DNA of 64,000 nt from Rhodoferax ferrireducens T118 (lineage in GTDB: Bacteria; Pseudomonadota; Gammaproteobacteria; Burkholderiales; Burkholderiaceae_C): NCBI RefSeq assembly GCF_000013605.1, contig NC_007908.1:4278001-4342000 (forward strand), given 5' to 3'. Under the pieces are notes generated by a model, which ran no database searches, had not been told where the DNA came from, and saw only the letters and a list, made by a program, of their open reading frames with translations. Within the stretch, counting starts at the first letter, position 1; the number at the start of each line of letters is the position of its first letter. Below, in pieces: positions 35,339 to 45,816 of this stretch. The position numbers were made by a program, and so were the translations under genes.

Positions 35339-37707
35339 CCGAGCAGCCGCTCCGGATTGGCTTCGAGCTTGCCCAAGGCATCGCGCGTGGCGCGCACGGT
35401 GAGTGTTTCTTCTTCTTGCGGCAGCAGCAGACCCGCCTGCAGGTAGGCTGCCAGGCGCCCGGTCTGCATCAGGTAACAGTGCCCGGTGGTCGAAGCAAAC
35501 AGGTGCAGGTGTTTGCGATCGCTGCGCCAGGCGAACTGCACCTGAGCGAGCTGACCGTTGTGGTCGAGCGAAAACCAGGCCCCCACCTGCAGTTCCTGCG
35601 CCCACGCCAGCATCGCCGCACTGGGCTGGGAGCCGCCGTCAGTCACCACGTCCATCGCTGAGGCGTCGATACCCAACATCATTTCAATACTGTGGGCGTC
35701 CAGCGGCAGATCGCCCAGGCCGTCGTCGGTGACGAAGTTTTCGAGGTGGGCCAAGTGTTCGGCCATGGCCGCAATCTGCTCGCTCCCAATTGCCTGGGTC
35801 TTGGACAGGAACGCATCGGCCAGAGTGTCGCTGACGGTCTGAATATGGCGCTGCTGCTCGGACGGTGCCACGCCCAGCAGCGTCATGCCGGCGCGCAATT
35901 TCTGCAGCAATTGCGGCAAATCCGCGATCACGCGGGCGCGGTCGTTGCGGTTGGGCTTGGCGCTGGCGGCCCAAAGGAGATCGGTGGCGGTTTTTTTGAA
36001 CGCGAGCGTGTCGGCGTGCTGCGGGCCTTTGCGCACCGCCGCCACCGCCAGCACCTCGGCCCAGACCTTGAACAAAAACTCACGAATCTCGTCGCGCACC
36101 GGCATGTCTTTGAGCATGTTGCGCATCTCGATCGTGTACTGGATCGTGAGCGTCTCCTTCTGCTCCACCTGCTGCGCCACGCTAACCGCTTTTTGGGTTG
36201 ACGCGCGTCCAGTCAGGAATTTGGCCAGGAACTTCTGAAACTCGTCATACACCAGTTGGTACACCCGGCGTCCGGTCTCGGGGTACTGCTCAATCACCTG
36301 CACTACCCGCTTGATCTCGGTCTCCAGCGCACTGCCGCTGATGCCGCTGGCGTCAAAACCCATGACACACGACCCCATGCGGTCAATCAACTCGCGCGCC
36401 GGATGAGTCAGGGTGCCAAAAAAATCCGGCTCGGCCAGCGCCAGCCGCAGCACCGGCATTTGCAGGCGCGCGAACCAGACCCGAATGCTGGGCGGAATGC
36501 GTTCCTCCTGCAAGATGGCCTGGAACATCAGGGCCACGATTTCAATAATGGCCTTTTCGCTCTTGGTTTCGGCCTTGTTCTTGAGATCGGTGGTTGTGCG
36601 CCGCAGCTCACCCGCCACCCTGACCACCGCCGCCGGACTGTCCTCGTCGAGCACCGTGCCGGCGCCGGAATAAACGCCCGCCGGCTGGGAACGCATCGCA
36701 ATCGCCGCTGCCAGTGCGGGCGACGGCGGCTCATAGTGCGTGGCTTCAAAATCGCCCGCACCCGAGCCCAGCAACAAGCGCTTGAGTTGGCCCAGCACAC
36801 CCTGCGCCCGACTGCGTGCCCGCGCCAGCGGTGTGCTGGACGTCAGCATGCGGGTCTCCTCGGACGCGCTGCCAAAAAACCCGGCTGATTGCGACCTGGC
36901 GTGACCCGATGGCGCGCCGCCGCTGACATGACCACGCTCACTGCCGCCACCCGTGTCAGAGCCCGCCTGCGCCGCCCGGCGGCTGGCGCCACCCTCAGGC
37001 GCGCCGCGACCGGACACCGGCGATGGCATGGGCGACGGACCGCTGCGGGGCGCAGCGGACGGGATGCGTCTGACGCGATCTTTCAATTCAATCGTCGGCA
37101 ACACCCCTTGCCTGATCAACAAGGCGTTAGCGTTCGCATAAGCCTGGTTGATTCGCTGCGTCAACAGCGTGCTCGCCACCTCGTTCACCAGGGGCCAGGC
37201 CTCGCGGGGCATGCCAGCCAGGGTCCACTGTTCGATCATCAACAGCAGCAACACTTCCGGGCGGAAAATATCGTGGTCCTGCAGGTCTTGCGCGCCCTCC
37301 AGCAGCTTGATGCGCACACGCAGATCATTCAGCTCGGCGCTGACGTTTTCCATCACGCTCAAGACCAGGCGGGAGGCCATGATCTTGTCCTCAACCACGT
37401 CGGTACCAACCAGCTCCAGATCACCGTCGGGCGCCCTCTTTGGCGCAGCCGCCGGTGCCTTCAAGGCTGCCTGCCAGGCCGTCAGGGTACCTTCAACCCA
37501 GCCCGTCTGGCAGCTCTGGTAAAGCGTCCAGGCGTCGCGCCGGTTTTGCATGTCACGCGAAGGCGCAGCCTCGTTCATCAACTCGGTCAGCCGCTGCCGC
37601 GCCACCACACCCAACTCCACCATGGCGCGACCCGCCTCCGCCAGAAAACGCTTGCGCGTCTCTTGGGCGAGCAGGATGCGTTGCGCCATGGAGGCCTGGG
37701 TGGACAT
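35335..37707 (-). CDS. DUF1631 family protein
   Basis: A 790-residue cytoplasmic protein of the DUF1631 family, common in beta- and gammaproteobacteria and of unknown function. Recognisable parts are the N-terminal helical region (ELMNEAAPSRDMQNRRDAWTLYQSCQTGWVEG), a low-complexity Ser/Gly/Pro linker at about residues 210-265, and a long helical C-terminal part (PPSIRVWFARLQMPVLRLALAEPDFF, HPARELIDRMGSCVMGFD). The extreme C-terminus carries a short beta-rich region (GAWFSLDHNGQLAQVQFAWRSDRKHLHLFAS) that resembles a PilZ-like fold, by weak impression only. It appears monocistronic. Confidence 0.8.
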   Translation of the reverse strand: MSTQASMAQRILLAQETRKRFLAEAGRAMVELGVVARQRLTELMNEAAPSRDMQNRRDAWTLYQSCQTGWVEGTLTAWQAALKAPAAAPKRAPDGDLELVGTDVVEDKIMASRLVLSVMENVSAELNDLRVRIKLLEGAQDLQDHDIFRPEVLLLLMIEQWTLAGMPREAWPLVNEVASTLLTQRINQAYANANALLIRQGVLPTIELKDRVRRIPSAAPRSGPSPMPSPVSGRGAPEGGASRRAAQAGSDTGGGSERGHVSGGAPSGHARSQSAGFFGSASEETRMLTSSTPLARARSRAQGVLGQLKRLLLGSGAGDFEATHYEPPSPALAAAIAMRSQPAGVYSGAGTVLDEDSPAAVVRVAGELRRTTTDLKNKAETKSEKAIIEIVALMFQAILQEERIPPSIRVWFARLQMPVLRLALAEPDFFGTLTHPARELIDRMGSCVMGFDASGISGSALETEIKRVVQVIEQYPETGRRVYQLVYDEFQKFLAKFLTGRASTQKAVSVAQQVEQKETLTIQYTIEMRNMLKDMPVRDEIREFLFKVWAEVLAVAAVRKGPQHADTLAFKKTATDLLWAASAKPNRNDRARVIADLPQLLQKLRAGMTLLGVAPSEQQRHIQTVSDTLADAFLSKTQAIGSEQIAAMAEHLAHLENFVTDDGLGDLPLDAHSIEMMLGIDASAMDVVTDGGSQPSAAMLAWAQELQVGAWFSLDHNGQLAQVQFAWRSDRKHLHLFASTTGHCYLMQTGRLAAYLQAGLLLPQEEETLTVRATRDALGKLEANPERLLG

Positions 37708-37791
37708 GCTTTGATTCTAGTCAGACCAAAACAACGGCGTCGGCACGGAACGATCCGTCACGGCCCGGATGGGCCTGGGCACACGGTTTGA

Positions 37792-38745
37792 TCAAACGGT
37801 GGCGCCAGCGTTGGGGTCATTCGGGTCTTCTTCCTTTTTGGCCCCACCCTTGATCAGGTCTTCGCGCTGGATGCCCAGCCACATGGCAATGGCGGCCGCC
37901 ACAAAAACCGAAGAGTAAATGCCAAACAAAATGCCAATGGTCAGGGCCAGGGCAAAATAATGCAGCGTGGCGCCCCCGAACAACAACATGGACAACACCA
38001 TCATCTGGGTTGATCCGTGTGTGATGATGGTCCGGCTGATGGTCGAGGTAATGGCGCTGTCGATGATCTGCATCGTGTTCATCTTGCGATAGCGCCGGAA
38101 ATTCTCGCGAATCCGGTCAAAAATCACCACCGACTCGTTGACCGAATAACCCAGCACCGCCAGCACGGCGGCCAGCACCGGAAGTGAGAACTCCCACTGG
38201 AAAAACGCAAAAAACCCGAGGATGATGACAACGTCGTGCAAATTGGCGATGATCGCCGCCACCGCGAATTTCCATTCAAACCGGATTGACAGGTACAGCA
38301 TGATGCCGACCACCACGGAGGCCAGCGCCTTCAGGCCGTCAGCAGCGAGTTCGTCGCCCACCTGCGGACCCACAAATTCGGTGCGGCGCATGACCGCGGA
38401 CGCATCCGCCGCCTTGAGTGCGGCCATCACCTGCACACTCTGCTGGGCAGAAGTGACGCCTTTTTGCACCGGTAGACGGATCAGTACATCACGCGCGGTG
38501 CCAAAGTTTTGCACCTGGACATCGTTCAAACCGAGCTTGGCCACCGTGCTGCGAACCAGGTTCAAGTCAGCCGGCTGCGTGTAGGTCACCTCCATCAAGG
38601 TGCCACCGGTGAACTCCACCGACAGATGCAGACCGCGGCTGAACAAAAAGAAAACCGCTGCCAGAAAGGTAACGAGCGACACCACGTTAAAAATGATGGC
38701 ATGCCGCATGAACGGAATGTCGCGTTTGATTTTGAAAAATTCCAT
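37792..38745 (-). CDS. secF: Protein translocase subunit SecF
   Basis: A 317-residue membrane protein with six expected transmembrane segments and a periplasmic P4 domain. Segments such as HLSVEFTGGTLMEVTYTQPADL, GYSVNESVVIFDRIRENFRRYRKMN and LFGIYSSVFVAAAIAMWLG are diagnostic. With SecD it uses the proton gradient to help protein export through SecYEG. It follows secD by 23 bases on the same strand. Confidence 0.95.
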   Translation of the reverse strand: MEFFKIKRDIPFMRHAIIFNVVSLVTFLAAVFFLFSRGLHLSVEFTGGTLMEVTYTQPADLNLVRSTVAKLGLNDVQVQNFGTARDVLIRLPVQKGVTSAQQSVQVMAALKAADASAVMRRTEFVGPQVGDELAADGLKALASVVVGIMLYLSIRFEWKFAVAAIIANLHDVVIILGFFAFFQWEFSLPVLAAVLAVLGYSVNESVVIFDRIRENFRRYRKMNTMQIIDSAITSTISRTIITHGSTQMMVLSMLLFGGATLHYFALALTIGILFGIYSSVFVAAAIAMWLGIQREDLIKGGAKKEEDPNDPNAGATV

Positions 38746-38768
38746 GAATATCTCGCTGTAGTTCGCGC

Positions 38769-40649
38769 TTATTTCGGGGCTACCGGCGCATCGGGTTCAG
38801 GGCGCCAGATGGTCCCAATGGACACCGTCTTGAGCTTGTTTTGCCGGCCGTACCACAAATTGACCAGGCCTCTGGAAAAGAACACGCCGGAGAACATGCT
38901 GGTCAGAATGCCAAGAACGTGCACCACCGCAAAGCCACGCACCGGACCGGAACCGAACGTCAACAAGGCCAGCCCGACAATCAAGGTGGTGACATTGGAA
39001 TCCAAAATCGTGGCCCAGGCCCGGTCATAGCCAGCGTGGATGGCGGCCTGCGCCGAGGCGCCATTGCGCAACTCTTCGCGCACCCGCTCGTTGATCAGCA
39101 CGTTGGCATCAATCGCCATGCCGATCACCAGCGCCATCGCGGCCATGCCCGGTAGCGTCAAGGTGGCCTGCAGCATCGACAGCACCGCCACCAGCAGCAG
39201 CAGATTGACGGCCAGCGAGATACTCGAAAACAGGCCAAACAGCACGTAGTAGACGCACATGAAGACCGTGACCGCCGCAAAGCCGTAGGTGACGCTGTTA
39301 AAGCCCTTGGCAATATTCTCCGCACCCAGACTTGGGCCAATGGTGGTTTCTTCGATGATTTCCATCGGTGCGGCCAGTGAGCCGGCGCGCAGCAGCAAGG
39401 CCGTGTCGGTGGCTTCCATCGCGGTCATGCGGCCCGAGATCTGCACCCGTCCGCCGCCAATCTCCGAGCGAATCACGGGCGCGGTGACCACTTCGCCCTT
39501 GCCCTTCTCGAACAGCAAAATCGCCATGCGCTTGCCGACACTTTCACGCGTGACATCGCGAAAGATCCGCGCGCCCTTGGCGTCCAGCGTCAGGTTGACC
39601 ACGGCTTCTTGCGTCTGGCTGTCAAAACCGGGCTGGGCATCGGTCAAGTTCTCACCGGTCAAAATCACCTGTTTTTTCACGATCACGGGCTGGCCACTGC
39701 GTTCCAGGAAGCGCTCGGACCCAAACGGTACCGCCGCCGTACCACCCTCGGCCGCCCGCGCTTCACTGCTTTCATCCACCATGCGCACTTCGAGGGTGGC
39801 GGTGCGCCCCAGAATATCTTTCGCCTTGGCGGTGTCCTGCACACCCGGCAACTCCACCACAATCCGGTCCAAGCCCTGCTGCTGGATGACCGGTTCAGAC
39901 ACACCCAGCTCATTGATACGGTTGTGCAAGGTGGTGATGTTCTGCTTGAGCGCTTGGGTCTGCACCCGTAGCGCCGCCACGGGCTTGATGGAGGCCGTCA
40001 GTTTGTAATCGGTGCCGTCCAGCGCGTCCACCGATTGCAGGTCGGCAAATTGATCCAGCAGGATCTCTTTGGCCGCTTCAAGCGTTTGCGCATCGCGAAA
40101 ACGCACTTCGATGGTCTGGCCGTTGCGGTTGATGCCGCTGTGGCGAACATTTTTCTCGCGCAGGCTGGTTCGAATGTCACCGGTCAACGATTCAGCTTTT
40201 TTAGTCAGCGCCGCTTGCATGTCCACCTGCAACATGAAGTGCACGCCGCCCCGCAAATCCAGCCCCAGATACATGGGAAAGGCGCGCAAAGCGGTCAGCC
40301 AGGTCGGGGAGCGCGACAGCAAATTAAGCGCCACTATGTAGTTGGGGTTGGCCGGGTCAGGAATCAAGGCTTTTTGAATCGCATCCTTGGCCTTGAGTTG
40401 GGTCTCAGTGTTGCCAAAGCGCGCTTTGACCGAGTTGCCGTCCAGCGTCACCACATCAGCGGCCAGGCCTGCGGTCTGCAAGACTGCTTCGACTTGCACT
40501 TTTGTGCTGCTGTCGACCTTGACGCCCACCTTGACCGCCGACACCTGCACCGCCGGGGCTTCACCAAAAAAATTGGGCAGGGTGTACACGACCCCCACCA
40601 CCAGCGCGATCAAGATGATCACGTACTTCCAGACTGGGTAACGATTCAT
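38769..40649 (-). CDS. secD: Protein translocase subunit SecD
   Basis: A 626-residue SecD with six membrane segments and a large periplasmic region. Seen: MNRYPVWKYVIILIALVVGVVYTLPN, LGLDLRGGVHFMLQVD, DRIVVELPGVQDTAKAKDILG, IGPSLGAENIAKGF and GMAIDANVLINERVREELRNG with the conserved Asp region. It acts with SecF and YajC in the holotranslocon. It lies 30 bases after yajC. Confidence 0.95.
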   Translation of the reverse strand: MNRYPVWKYVIILIALVVGVVYTLPNFFGEAPAVQVSAVKVGVKVDSSTKVQVEAVLQTAGLAADVVTLDGNSVKARFGNTETQLKAKDAIQKALIPDPANPNYIVALNLLSRSPTWLTALRAFPMYLGLDLRGGVHFMLQVDMQAALTKKAESLTGDIRTSLREKNVRHSGINRNGQTIEVRFRDAQTLEAAKEILLDQFADLQSVDALDGTDYKLTASIKPVAALRVQTQALKQNITTLHNRINELGVSEPVIQQQGLDRIVVELPGVQDTAKAKDILGRTATLEVRMVDESSEARAAEGGTAAVPFGSERFLERSGQPVIVKKQVILTGENLTDAQPGFDSQTQEAVVNLTLDAKGARIFRDVTRESVGKRMAILLFEKGKGEVVTAPVIRSEIGGGRVQISGRMTAMEATDTALLLRAGSLAAPMEIIEETTIGPSLGAENIAKGFNSVTYGFAAVTVFMCVYYVLFGLFSSISLAVNLLLLVAVLSMLQATLTLPGMAAMALVIGMAIDANVLINERVREELRNGASAQAAIHAGYDRAWATILDSNVTTLIVGLALLTFGSGPVRGFAVVHVLGILTSMFSGVFFSRGLVNLWYGRQNKLKTVSIGTIWRPEPDAPVAPK

Positions 40650-40679
40650 GATCGCGCTTCTCGATGTTGTAACTGCTGC

Positions 40680-41021
40680 TTACTTGATACTGCCCTTGGG
40701 CAAGACCAGCACCACGGCACTGCGCTGAATTTGAACTTCAACGTTGGGCGCCACTTCCAGCGTCAAATAACCCTCGCCCAGCTTGCTGACCTTGCCCAGC
40801 ATGCCCCCGACGGTGGCAACTTCGTCGCCCTTGGCCAGGGCCTCGATCATGGCGCGATGTTCCTTTTGTTTTTTCATCTGCGGGCGGATCATGACGAAAT
40901 ACAAAACCACGAACATCAGCACCAGCGGCAGCATGCTCATGAGTGAAGATTGCATATCGCCGCCAGCGGCGGCAGGGGCGGTTTGGGCGAAGGCAGAAGA
41001 AATAAACACGGGTAACTCCAA
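40680..41021 (-). CDS. yajC: Preprotein translocase subunit YajC
   Basis: A 113-residue single-pass membrane protein. The N-terminal part is hydrophobic (LMSMLPLVLMFVVLYFVMIRPQMKKQKEHRAMIEAL, about residues 27-62), and the C-terminal part is the small beta domain with GDEVATVGGMLGKVSKLGEGYLTLEVAPNVEVQIQRSAV. It associates with SecDF. It is the first gene of yajC-secD-secF. Confidence 0.93.
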   Translation of the reverse strand: MELPVFISSAFAQTAPAAAGGDMQSSLMSMLPLVLMFVVLYFVMIRPQMKKQKEHRAMIEALAKGDEVATVGGMLGKVSKLGEGYLTLEVAPNVEVQIQRSAVVLVLPKGSIK

Positions 41022-41083
41022 AATCGTTGGTTAAAAAAACAAGATGCACCGCAGTTTTTCACGCCGATTGGTGTAAAAAAGAG

Positions 41084-44000
41084 TCAACCGGGCATTGTAT
41101 GCGGGGCCACGAAGCCCCGAAACCGGGTCATCAACTCTTGCCAATTTTGACGCGCCGCGCTCAGATGGCGCGCCTTGATGTGTCCAAACCCCCGGATCTG
41201 CTCCGGAATACGGGCAATGTCCAGTGCCAGCTGGTAATGCGTCTGCTCGCCTTCACCCGACTGCCCCCCTGACTGGTTGCGGCCCAGCACGTCAAGCAAC
41301 TCATTGATGCTGGCCTGGTACTCGGTGATCAGGGCGCGCTCCTGGCGACGCTCCTCGGTCTTGCCAAAAATATCCAGCGCCGTGCCGCGCAGGCCCTTGA
41401 ACTGAGCCAGCACCTTGAAGGCCAGCAACGTGGCGGGGCCGTAGGGCCGCTTTTGCAACTCGCCGCGCGTATTCTTTTTGGCCAGCAAGGGGGGCGCCAA
41501 GTGGTAGTGAATCTTGAAATCACCTTCAAACAAGGCGGCTATCCTGGCGTTGAAATCGCTGTGGCTATGCAAACGCGCCACCTCATACTCATCTTTGTAG
41601 GCCATCAACTTGAACAGGTAGCGCGCCACCGCCTCGCTCAGAGCCAGGCTCCTGGGGCCGACCGACTCATCCACACTTTTCACCTTCTGCACAAAGGATT
41701 TGTAGCGTTCAGCGTAAGCGCCATTCTGGTACGCCGTCAGAAACACAACCCGTTTGGCAATCAACTCATCGAGTGAACTGCGCTTGGCAAGAGTCACCAC
41801 TTGCCCCGGGTTGAGCAGCTCGTCAACCGCAGCAGGATCGTGCGCCGCGCGGCGGCCCCATGTAAACGCGGTCTTGTTTTGCTCGACCGCCACCGCATTG
41901 AGCTCGATGGCGCGCAGCAGCGAGGCTTGCTGCAGCGGAATCCACCCCTTTTGCCAGGCAAAGCCGAGCAGCATCGGGTTGGTGTAAATGCTGTCGCCCA
42001 TCAGACGGGTGGCCGCGAGCTCCGTGTTGAATGCGGCCACCGCATCGAGTCCCACTGTTTTGACGATGTCGCTGACGCAGGCCTCGGCCGGGTTTTGCCA
42101 GTTGGCGTTTTTGACAAAAGCGGCCGTTGGCGTGGCGTGGGAGTTCAGCGCCACCTGCGTGCGCCCCCTGAGCATGCGCAGCAGGGTTTCCGTGCTGGCC
42201 GCCACAACGGGGTCGCAGCCGATGATGAGGTCGGCCCCCGCCATGCCCACGCGCGTGGTGCGGATGGCGTCTTGTGAGGCGCCGATCAGCACGTGGCTCC
42301 AGGTGGCGCCGCCTTTTTGCGCCAGGCCGCCCGCATCTTGCGTCACGATGCCCTTGCCCTCCAGATGCGCCGCCATGCCCAGCAACTGGCCAATGGTGAT
42401 GACGCCGGTGCCGCCGACACCGGCGACGACAATGCCCCACACCTGGCTTTGCTGGCCGATCGTCGAAGCCATCGTCGGCTCCGGCAACGCGCCCCATGCC
42501 GCATCAAACGGTGACGGTCCCTGGCCCTTTGATTTCTTTCTGAGCTGACCGCCCTCTACCGTGACAAAACTCGGGCAAAACCCCTTGACGCACGAATAGT
42601 CCTTGTTGCAAGTACTTTGGTTAATCTGGCGCTTGCGGCCAAACTCGGTCTCCAGCGGCTCCACGCTCAGACAGTTGCTCTGCACGCCGCAGTCGCCACA
42701 ACCCTCACACACCAATTCATTGATGACAACCCGTTTGGCCGGATCGACCAGACTGCCACGCTTGCGCCGGCGCCGTTTTTCGGTGGCACAGGTCTGGTCA
42801 TAGATGATGACAGTGGTGCCCTTGATTTCCCGGAACTCGCGCTGGAGGCGATCGAGTTCGTCGCGGTGTTCAACGGCAATGCCCTCGGGCAAGCCGGTGA
42901 TGTGGGCGTACTTGTCCGGTTCGTCCGTCACCACCACTATTTTGATAGCACCTTCGGCCCGCATGCTCTGGGCAATCTGCACCACGGAGTGTCCTTCCGG
43001 GCGCTCGCCAATTTGCTGGCCACCGGTCATGGCAACCGCGTCGTTGTACAAAATCTTGTAGGTGATGTTCACGCCCGCCGCGATAGCCTGGCGAATCGCC
43101 ATCAGCCCGCTGTGAAAGTAGGTGCCATCGCCCAGGTTGGCAAACACGTGCTGTTCGGTGCTGAAGGGCTGCTGGCCGACCCAGGGCACACCCTCGCCAC
43201 CCATCTGGGTAAAGCCCACGGTGGCACGGTCCATCCAGATCGCCATGAAGTGGCAGCCAATGCCGGCCATGGCACGCGAGCCCTCGGGGACTTTGGTCGA
43301 GGTGTTGTGCGGGCAGCCGGAGCAGAACCAGGGTTGGCGCTCGGCCCCCTTGACGCTGCTCACTTCAAGCATCTGCATGGCCTGCTCCTTGGCCTGCAGA
43401 ATAGCCAGTCGGGCGTCGATGCGCGCCGTCGTGTCGGCGTCCAGGCCCATTTTCTTCAAGCGCTGGGCGATGGCCCGGGCAATGAGGGCGGGCGACAAGT
43501 CGGCATTGGCGCGCAACAGCGTATTGGCACTCGGGTTCGGCATCGACCACTCGCCACCGCTGCCATAGTGGGAGCCTGCCGAGCCGCTGTCAACCTCGTT
43601 GAACTTGCCCAGCACGGTGGGCCGAACGTCAGCACGCCAGTTGTACAGCTCTTCCTTCAGCTGGTACTCAATGATCTGGCGCTTTTCTTCCACCACCAGA
43701 ATTTCCTGCAGGCCGGTGGCAAATTCGCGCGTCAGCTGGGCTTCCAGCGGCCACACCACGCCGACCTTGTGCAAACGGATGCCCAAACGCTGGCAGGTCG
43801 CATCGTCCAGCCCCAGATCGAGCAAAGCCTGGCGCGTGTCGTTGAAGGCCTTGCCGCTGGCAATCAGGCCAAAACGGTCATTCGGGCCCTCGATCACGTT
43901 GTAGTTGAGCCGGTTGGCCCGGACATAGGCCAGCGCCGCGTACCACTTGAAGTCAAACAGGCGCGCCTCCTGCGCCAGGGCTGCATCGGGCCAGCGAATG

Positions 44001-44740
44001 TGCACACCGCCCGGCGGCATCTCGAAATCGGTCGGAATTTTGATCCGCACCCGGTTCGGATCAATGATCACGGTAGCGCTGGATTCGACGACCTCCTGAA
44101 TCGTCTTCATGCCGGCCCAGACCCCGGAAAAACGACTCAGGGCAAAGGCATGCAGACCCAGATCGAGAATCTCCTGCACGCTGGCCGGAAAAAACACCGG
44201 CGTACCGCAGGCCTTGAAAATATGGTCGCTCTGGTGCGCTGCGGTCGAGCTTTTCGAGATGTGGTCGTCGCCCGCCACGGCGATCACGCCGCCCCACGGC
44301 GTGGTGCCCGCCATATTGGCGTGCTTGAAGACGTCGCCACAGCGGTCCACGCCCGGGCCCTTGCCGTACCAGATGCCAAACACACCATCAAACTTGTTGG
44401 AGCCGGGCGGTGCGAAACCGAGCTGCTGGGTGCCCCACAAGGCGGTGGCGGCCAGTTCTTCATTAACACCAGGCTGGAAAACGATGCTCTTCGCCTTGAG
44501 GTGTTTCTCCGCCTTGACCAGTGCCTGGTCGTAATTGCCCAGCGGCGAACCGCGGTAGCCGCTGATAAACCCAGCCGTGTTTTTGCCAAGCAGTTGGTCA
44601 CGCGCCTGCTGCAACATCGGCAGTTTGACCAGGGCTTGCACGCCACTCATGAAGGCACGACCTTTGTCCAGCGCATATTTGTCGTCCAGCGTGGCACTGG
44701 CCAGCGCTTGGGGTAGAAGGTCGGGCAATGAGGCGTTCAT
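41084..44740 (-). CDS. Indolepyruvate ferredoxin oxidoreductase family protein (fused alpha-beta form)
   Basis: A 1218-residue 2-oxoacid:acceptor oxidoreductase. Both thiamine-diphosphate parts, a ferredoxin-like insert and the gamma domain lie in one chain. Seen in order: pyrimidine-binding domain (GFISGYRGSPLGNYDQAL, about 57-74), pyrophosphate-binding domain (GCPHNTSTKVPEGSRAMAGIGCHF, then NLGDGTYFHSG), cysteine-rich segment CEGCGDCGVQSNCLS and CNKDYSCVKGFCPS (about 660-710), gamma domain GVGGTGVITIGQLLGMAAHLEG, and a C-terminal DUF6537-type region. It oxidatively decarboxylates aromatic or branched 2-oxoacids from amino acid breakdown; the true acceptor in aerobes is uncertain. It precedes yajC by 62 bases. 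Confidence 0.9.
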   Translation of the reverse strand: MNASLPDLLPQALASATLDDKYALDKGRAFMSGVQALVKLPMLQQARDQLLGKNTAGFISGYRGSPLGNYDQALVKAEKHLKAKSIVFQPGVNEELAATALWGTQQLGFAPPGSNKFDGVFGIWYGKGPGVDRCGDVFKHANMAGTTPWGGVIAVAGDDHISKSSTAAHQSDHIFKACGTPVFFPASVQEILDLGLHAFALSRFSGVWAGMKTIQEVVESSATVIIDPNRVRIKIPTDFEMPPGGVHIRWPDAALAQEARLFDFKWYAALAYVRANRLNYNVIEGPNDRFGLIASGKAFNDTRQALLDLGLDDATCQRLGIRLHKVGVVWPLEAQLTREFATGLQEILVVEEKRQIIEYQLKEELYNWRADVRPTVLGKFNEVDSGSAGSHYGSGGEWSMPNPSANTLLRANADLSPALIARAIAQRLKKMGLDADTTARIDARLAILQAKEQAMQMLEVSSVKGAERQPWFCSGCPHNTSTKVPEGSRAMAGIGCHFMAIWMDRATVGFTQMGGEGVPWVGQQPFSTEQHVFANLGDGTYFHSGLMAIRQAIAAGVNITYKILYNDAVAMTGGQQIGERPEGHSVVQIAQSMRAEGAIKIVVVTDEPDKYAHITGLPEGIAVEHRDELDRLQREFREIKGTTVIIYDQTCATEKRRRRKRGSLVDPAKRVVINELVCEGCGDCGVQSNCLSVEPLETEFGRKRQINQSTCNKDYSCVKGFCPSFVTVEGGQLRKKSKGQGPSPFDAAWGALPEPTMASTIGQQSQVWGIVVAGVGGTGVITIGQLLGMAAHLEGKGIVTQDAGGLAQKGGATWSHVLIGASQDAIRTTRVGMAGADLIIGCDPVVAASTETLLRMLRGRTQVALNSHATPTAAFVKNANWQNPAEACVSDIVKTVGLDAVAAFNTELAATRLMGDSIYTNPMLLGFAWQKGWIPLQQASLLRAIELNAVAVEQNKTAFTWGRRAAHDPAAVDELLNPGQVVTLAKRSSLDELIAKRVVFLTAYQNGAYAERYKSFVQKVKSVDESVGPRSLALSEAVARYLFKLMAYKDEYEVARLHSHSDFNARIAALFEGDFKIHYHLAPPLLAKKNTRGELQKRPYGPATLLAFKVLAQFKGLRGTALDIFGKTEERRQERALITEYQASINELLDVLGRNQSGGQSGEGEQTHYQLALDIARIPEQIRGFGHIKARHLSAARQNWQELMTRFRGFVAPHTMPG

Positions 44741-44930
44741 GGTTGGCGGGTCTCCAGGCGTGCAGGGTCAACGCGGCGCGGTCAGTGCGCGCTGCGGGGT
44801 CACCGACTGCAAGTCGGAGGCCTCTTTGAAGCGGGAAAGTGTAGGGCAGAGACATTAAACAGCCAAGTCCGTCGCGTCGGATGGCCTCTGGCTGATGTCT
44901 GAATCCAGCTGAAATGAACTGAAACGCCGC

Positions 44931-45551
44931 TCACGCCACATACAGCAAGATGCAAATGAAATGGCAGAAGCTGCCCCCCAGCACAAACAGGTGCCAAATG
45001 CCGTGGTAATGGCGGCGGCGGTCACCATACACGTAGAAGTAGATGCCCAGGCTGTACACGATGCCTCCCGCCACCAGCCAAACCAGACCGGCCAGTGGCA
45101 TGACGTGTGTCAATGGCTTGATGGCGATGACCACCAGCCAACCCATCAGCAGGTACAACAGCATTGACAGACGACGCGTGTGGCGACCCAGCGTCAGCTC
45201 CTGGGCAATACCAAATAACGCCAGCCCCCAACTCAAACCCAGCAGCGTCCAGCCCCAAGGTCCGCGCAGGGTGACCAGCGCGACCGGCGTATAGGTGCCG
45301 GCAATCAGCAGGTAGATGGCGTTGTGGTCGATTTTTTGCAAAATCGCCTTGGCGCGCTGATGCTGGATGCTGTGGTAAATGGTTGAGAAACAATACAGCA
45401 GCACGAGCGTCGTGCCATAGATGCTGAAACTCACCACCTTCCACGGATCGCCTTGCATGACTGCCACCGTGACCAGAATGGACAGGCCAGAGATGGAGAA
45501 TGCCGAGCCAATCAGGTGACTGACACTGTTGAATTTTTCGCCGTCGTACAC
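44931..45551 (-). CDS. Hemolysin III family (TrhA/YqfA-like) membrane protein
   Basis: A 206-residue protein with about seven hydrophobic segments. The conserved residues of the PAQR/hemolysin III superfamily are present: SVSHLIGSAFSI, LYCFSTIYHSIQHQ, KIDHNAIYLLIAGTYTPVAL and the terminal HYHGIWHLFVLGGSFCHFICILLYVA with the His-x3-His type zinc ligands. The family is linked to membrane lipid homeostasis; hemolysis is not a safe inference. It appears monocistronic. Confidence 0.9.
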   Translation of the reverse strand: MYDGEKFNSVSHLIGSAFSISGLSILVTVAVMQGDPWKVVSFSIYGTTLVLLYCFSTIYHSIQHQRAKAILQKIDHNAIYLLIAGTYTPVALVTLRGPWGWTLLGLSWGLALFGIAQELTLGRHTRRLSMLLYLLMGWLVVIAIKPLTHVMPLAGLVWLVAGGIVYSLGIYFYVYGDRRRHYHGIWHLFVLGGSFCHFICILLYVA

Positions 45552-45816
45552 AAAACGTCCTTAAGCCGGGAGATGACACGGTCCATGCTGGAGGGTGTAG
45601 TTTGCGCCGCTTTGACGGGCGCCGCAGCGGCGTGATTGGCCACTGAGCTAATCGTGGACATTCAGGAGCCGTCATCGGCGCCAATGCCGATGACGCTCAC
45701 GGCGTCAATAAGAACAGTCGTTCATAGCCGGCGTCTGATGTCCGGATAAATGCCGACAGCCAGAAATGGCGGGGACTTTCATGAACCAGCCGATGTGTCA
45801 CGTGATAAGGCAATAA

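Noticed and set aside
42617..44716. Long plus-strand open frame of 699 codons opposite the oxidoreductase gene
   Set aside because: It is the antisense shadow of a well supported 1218-residue protein in GC-rich DNA and shows no family motifs. The same holds for long antisense frames at 8891-10768, 28614-30575 and 50667-52493.
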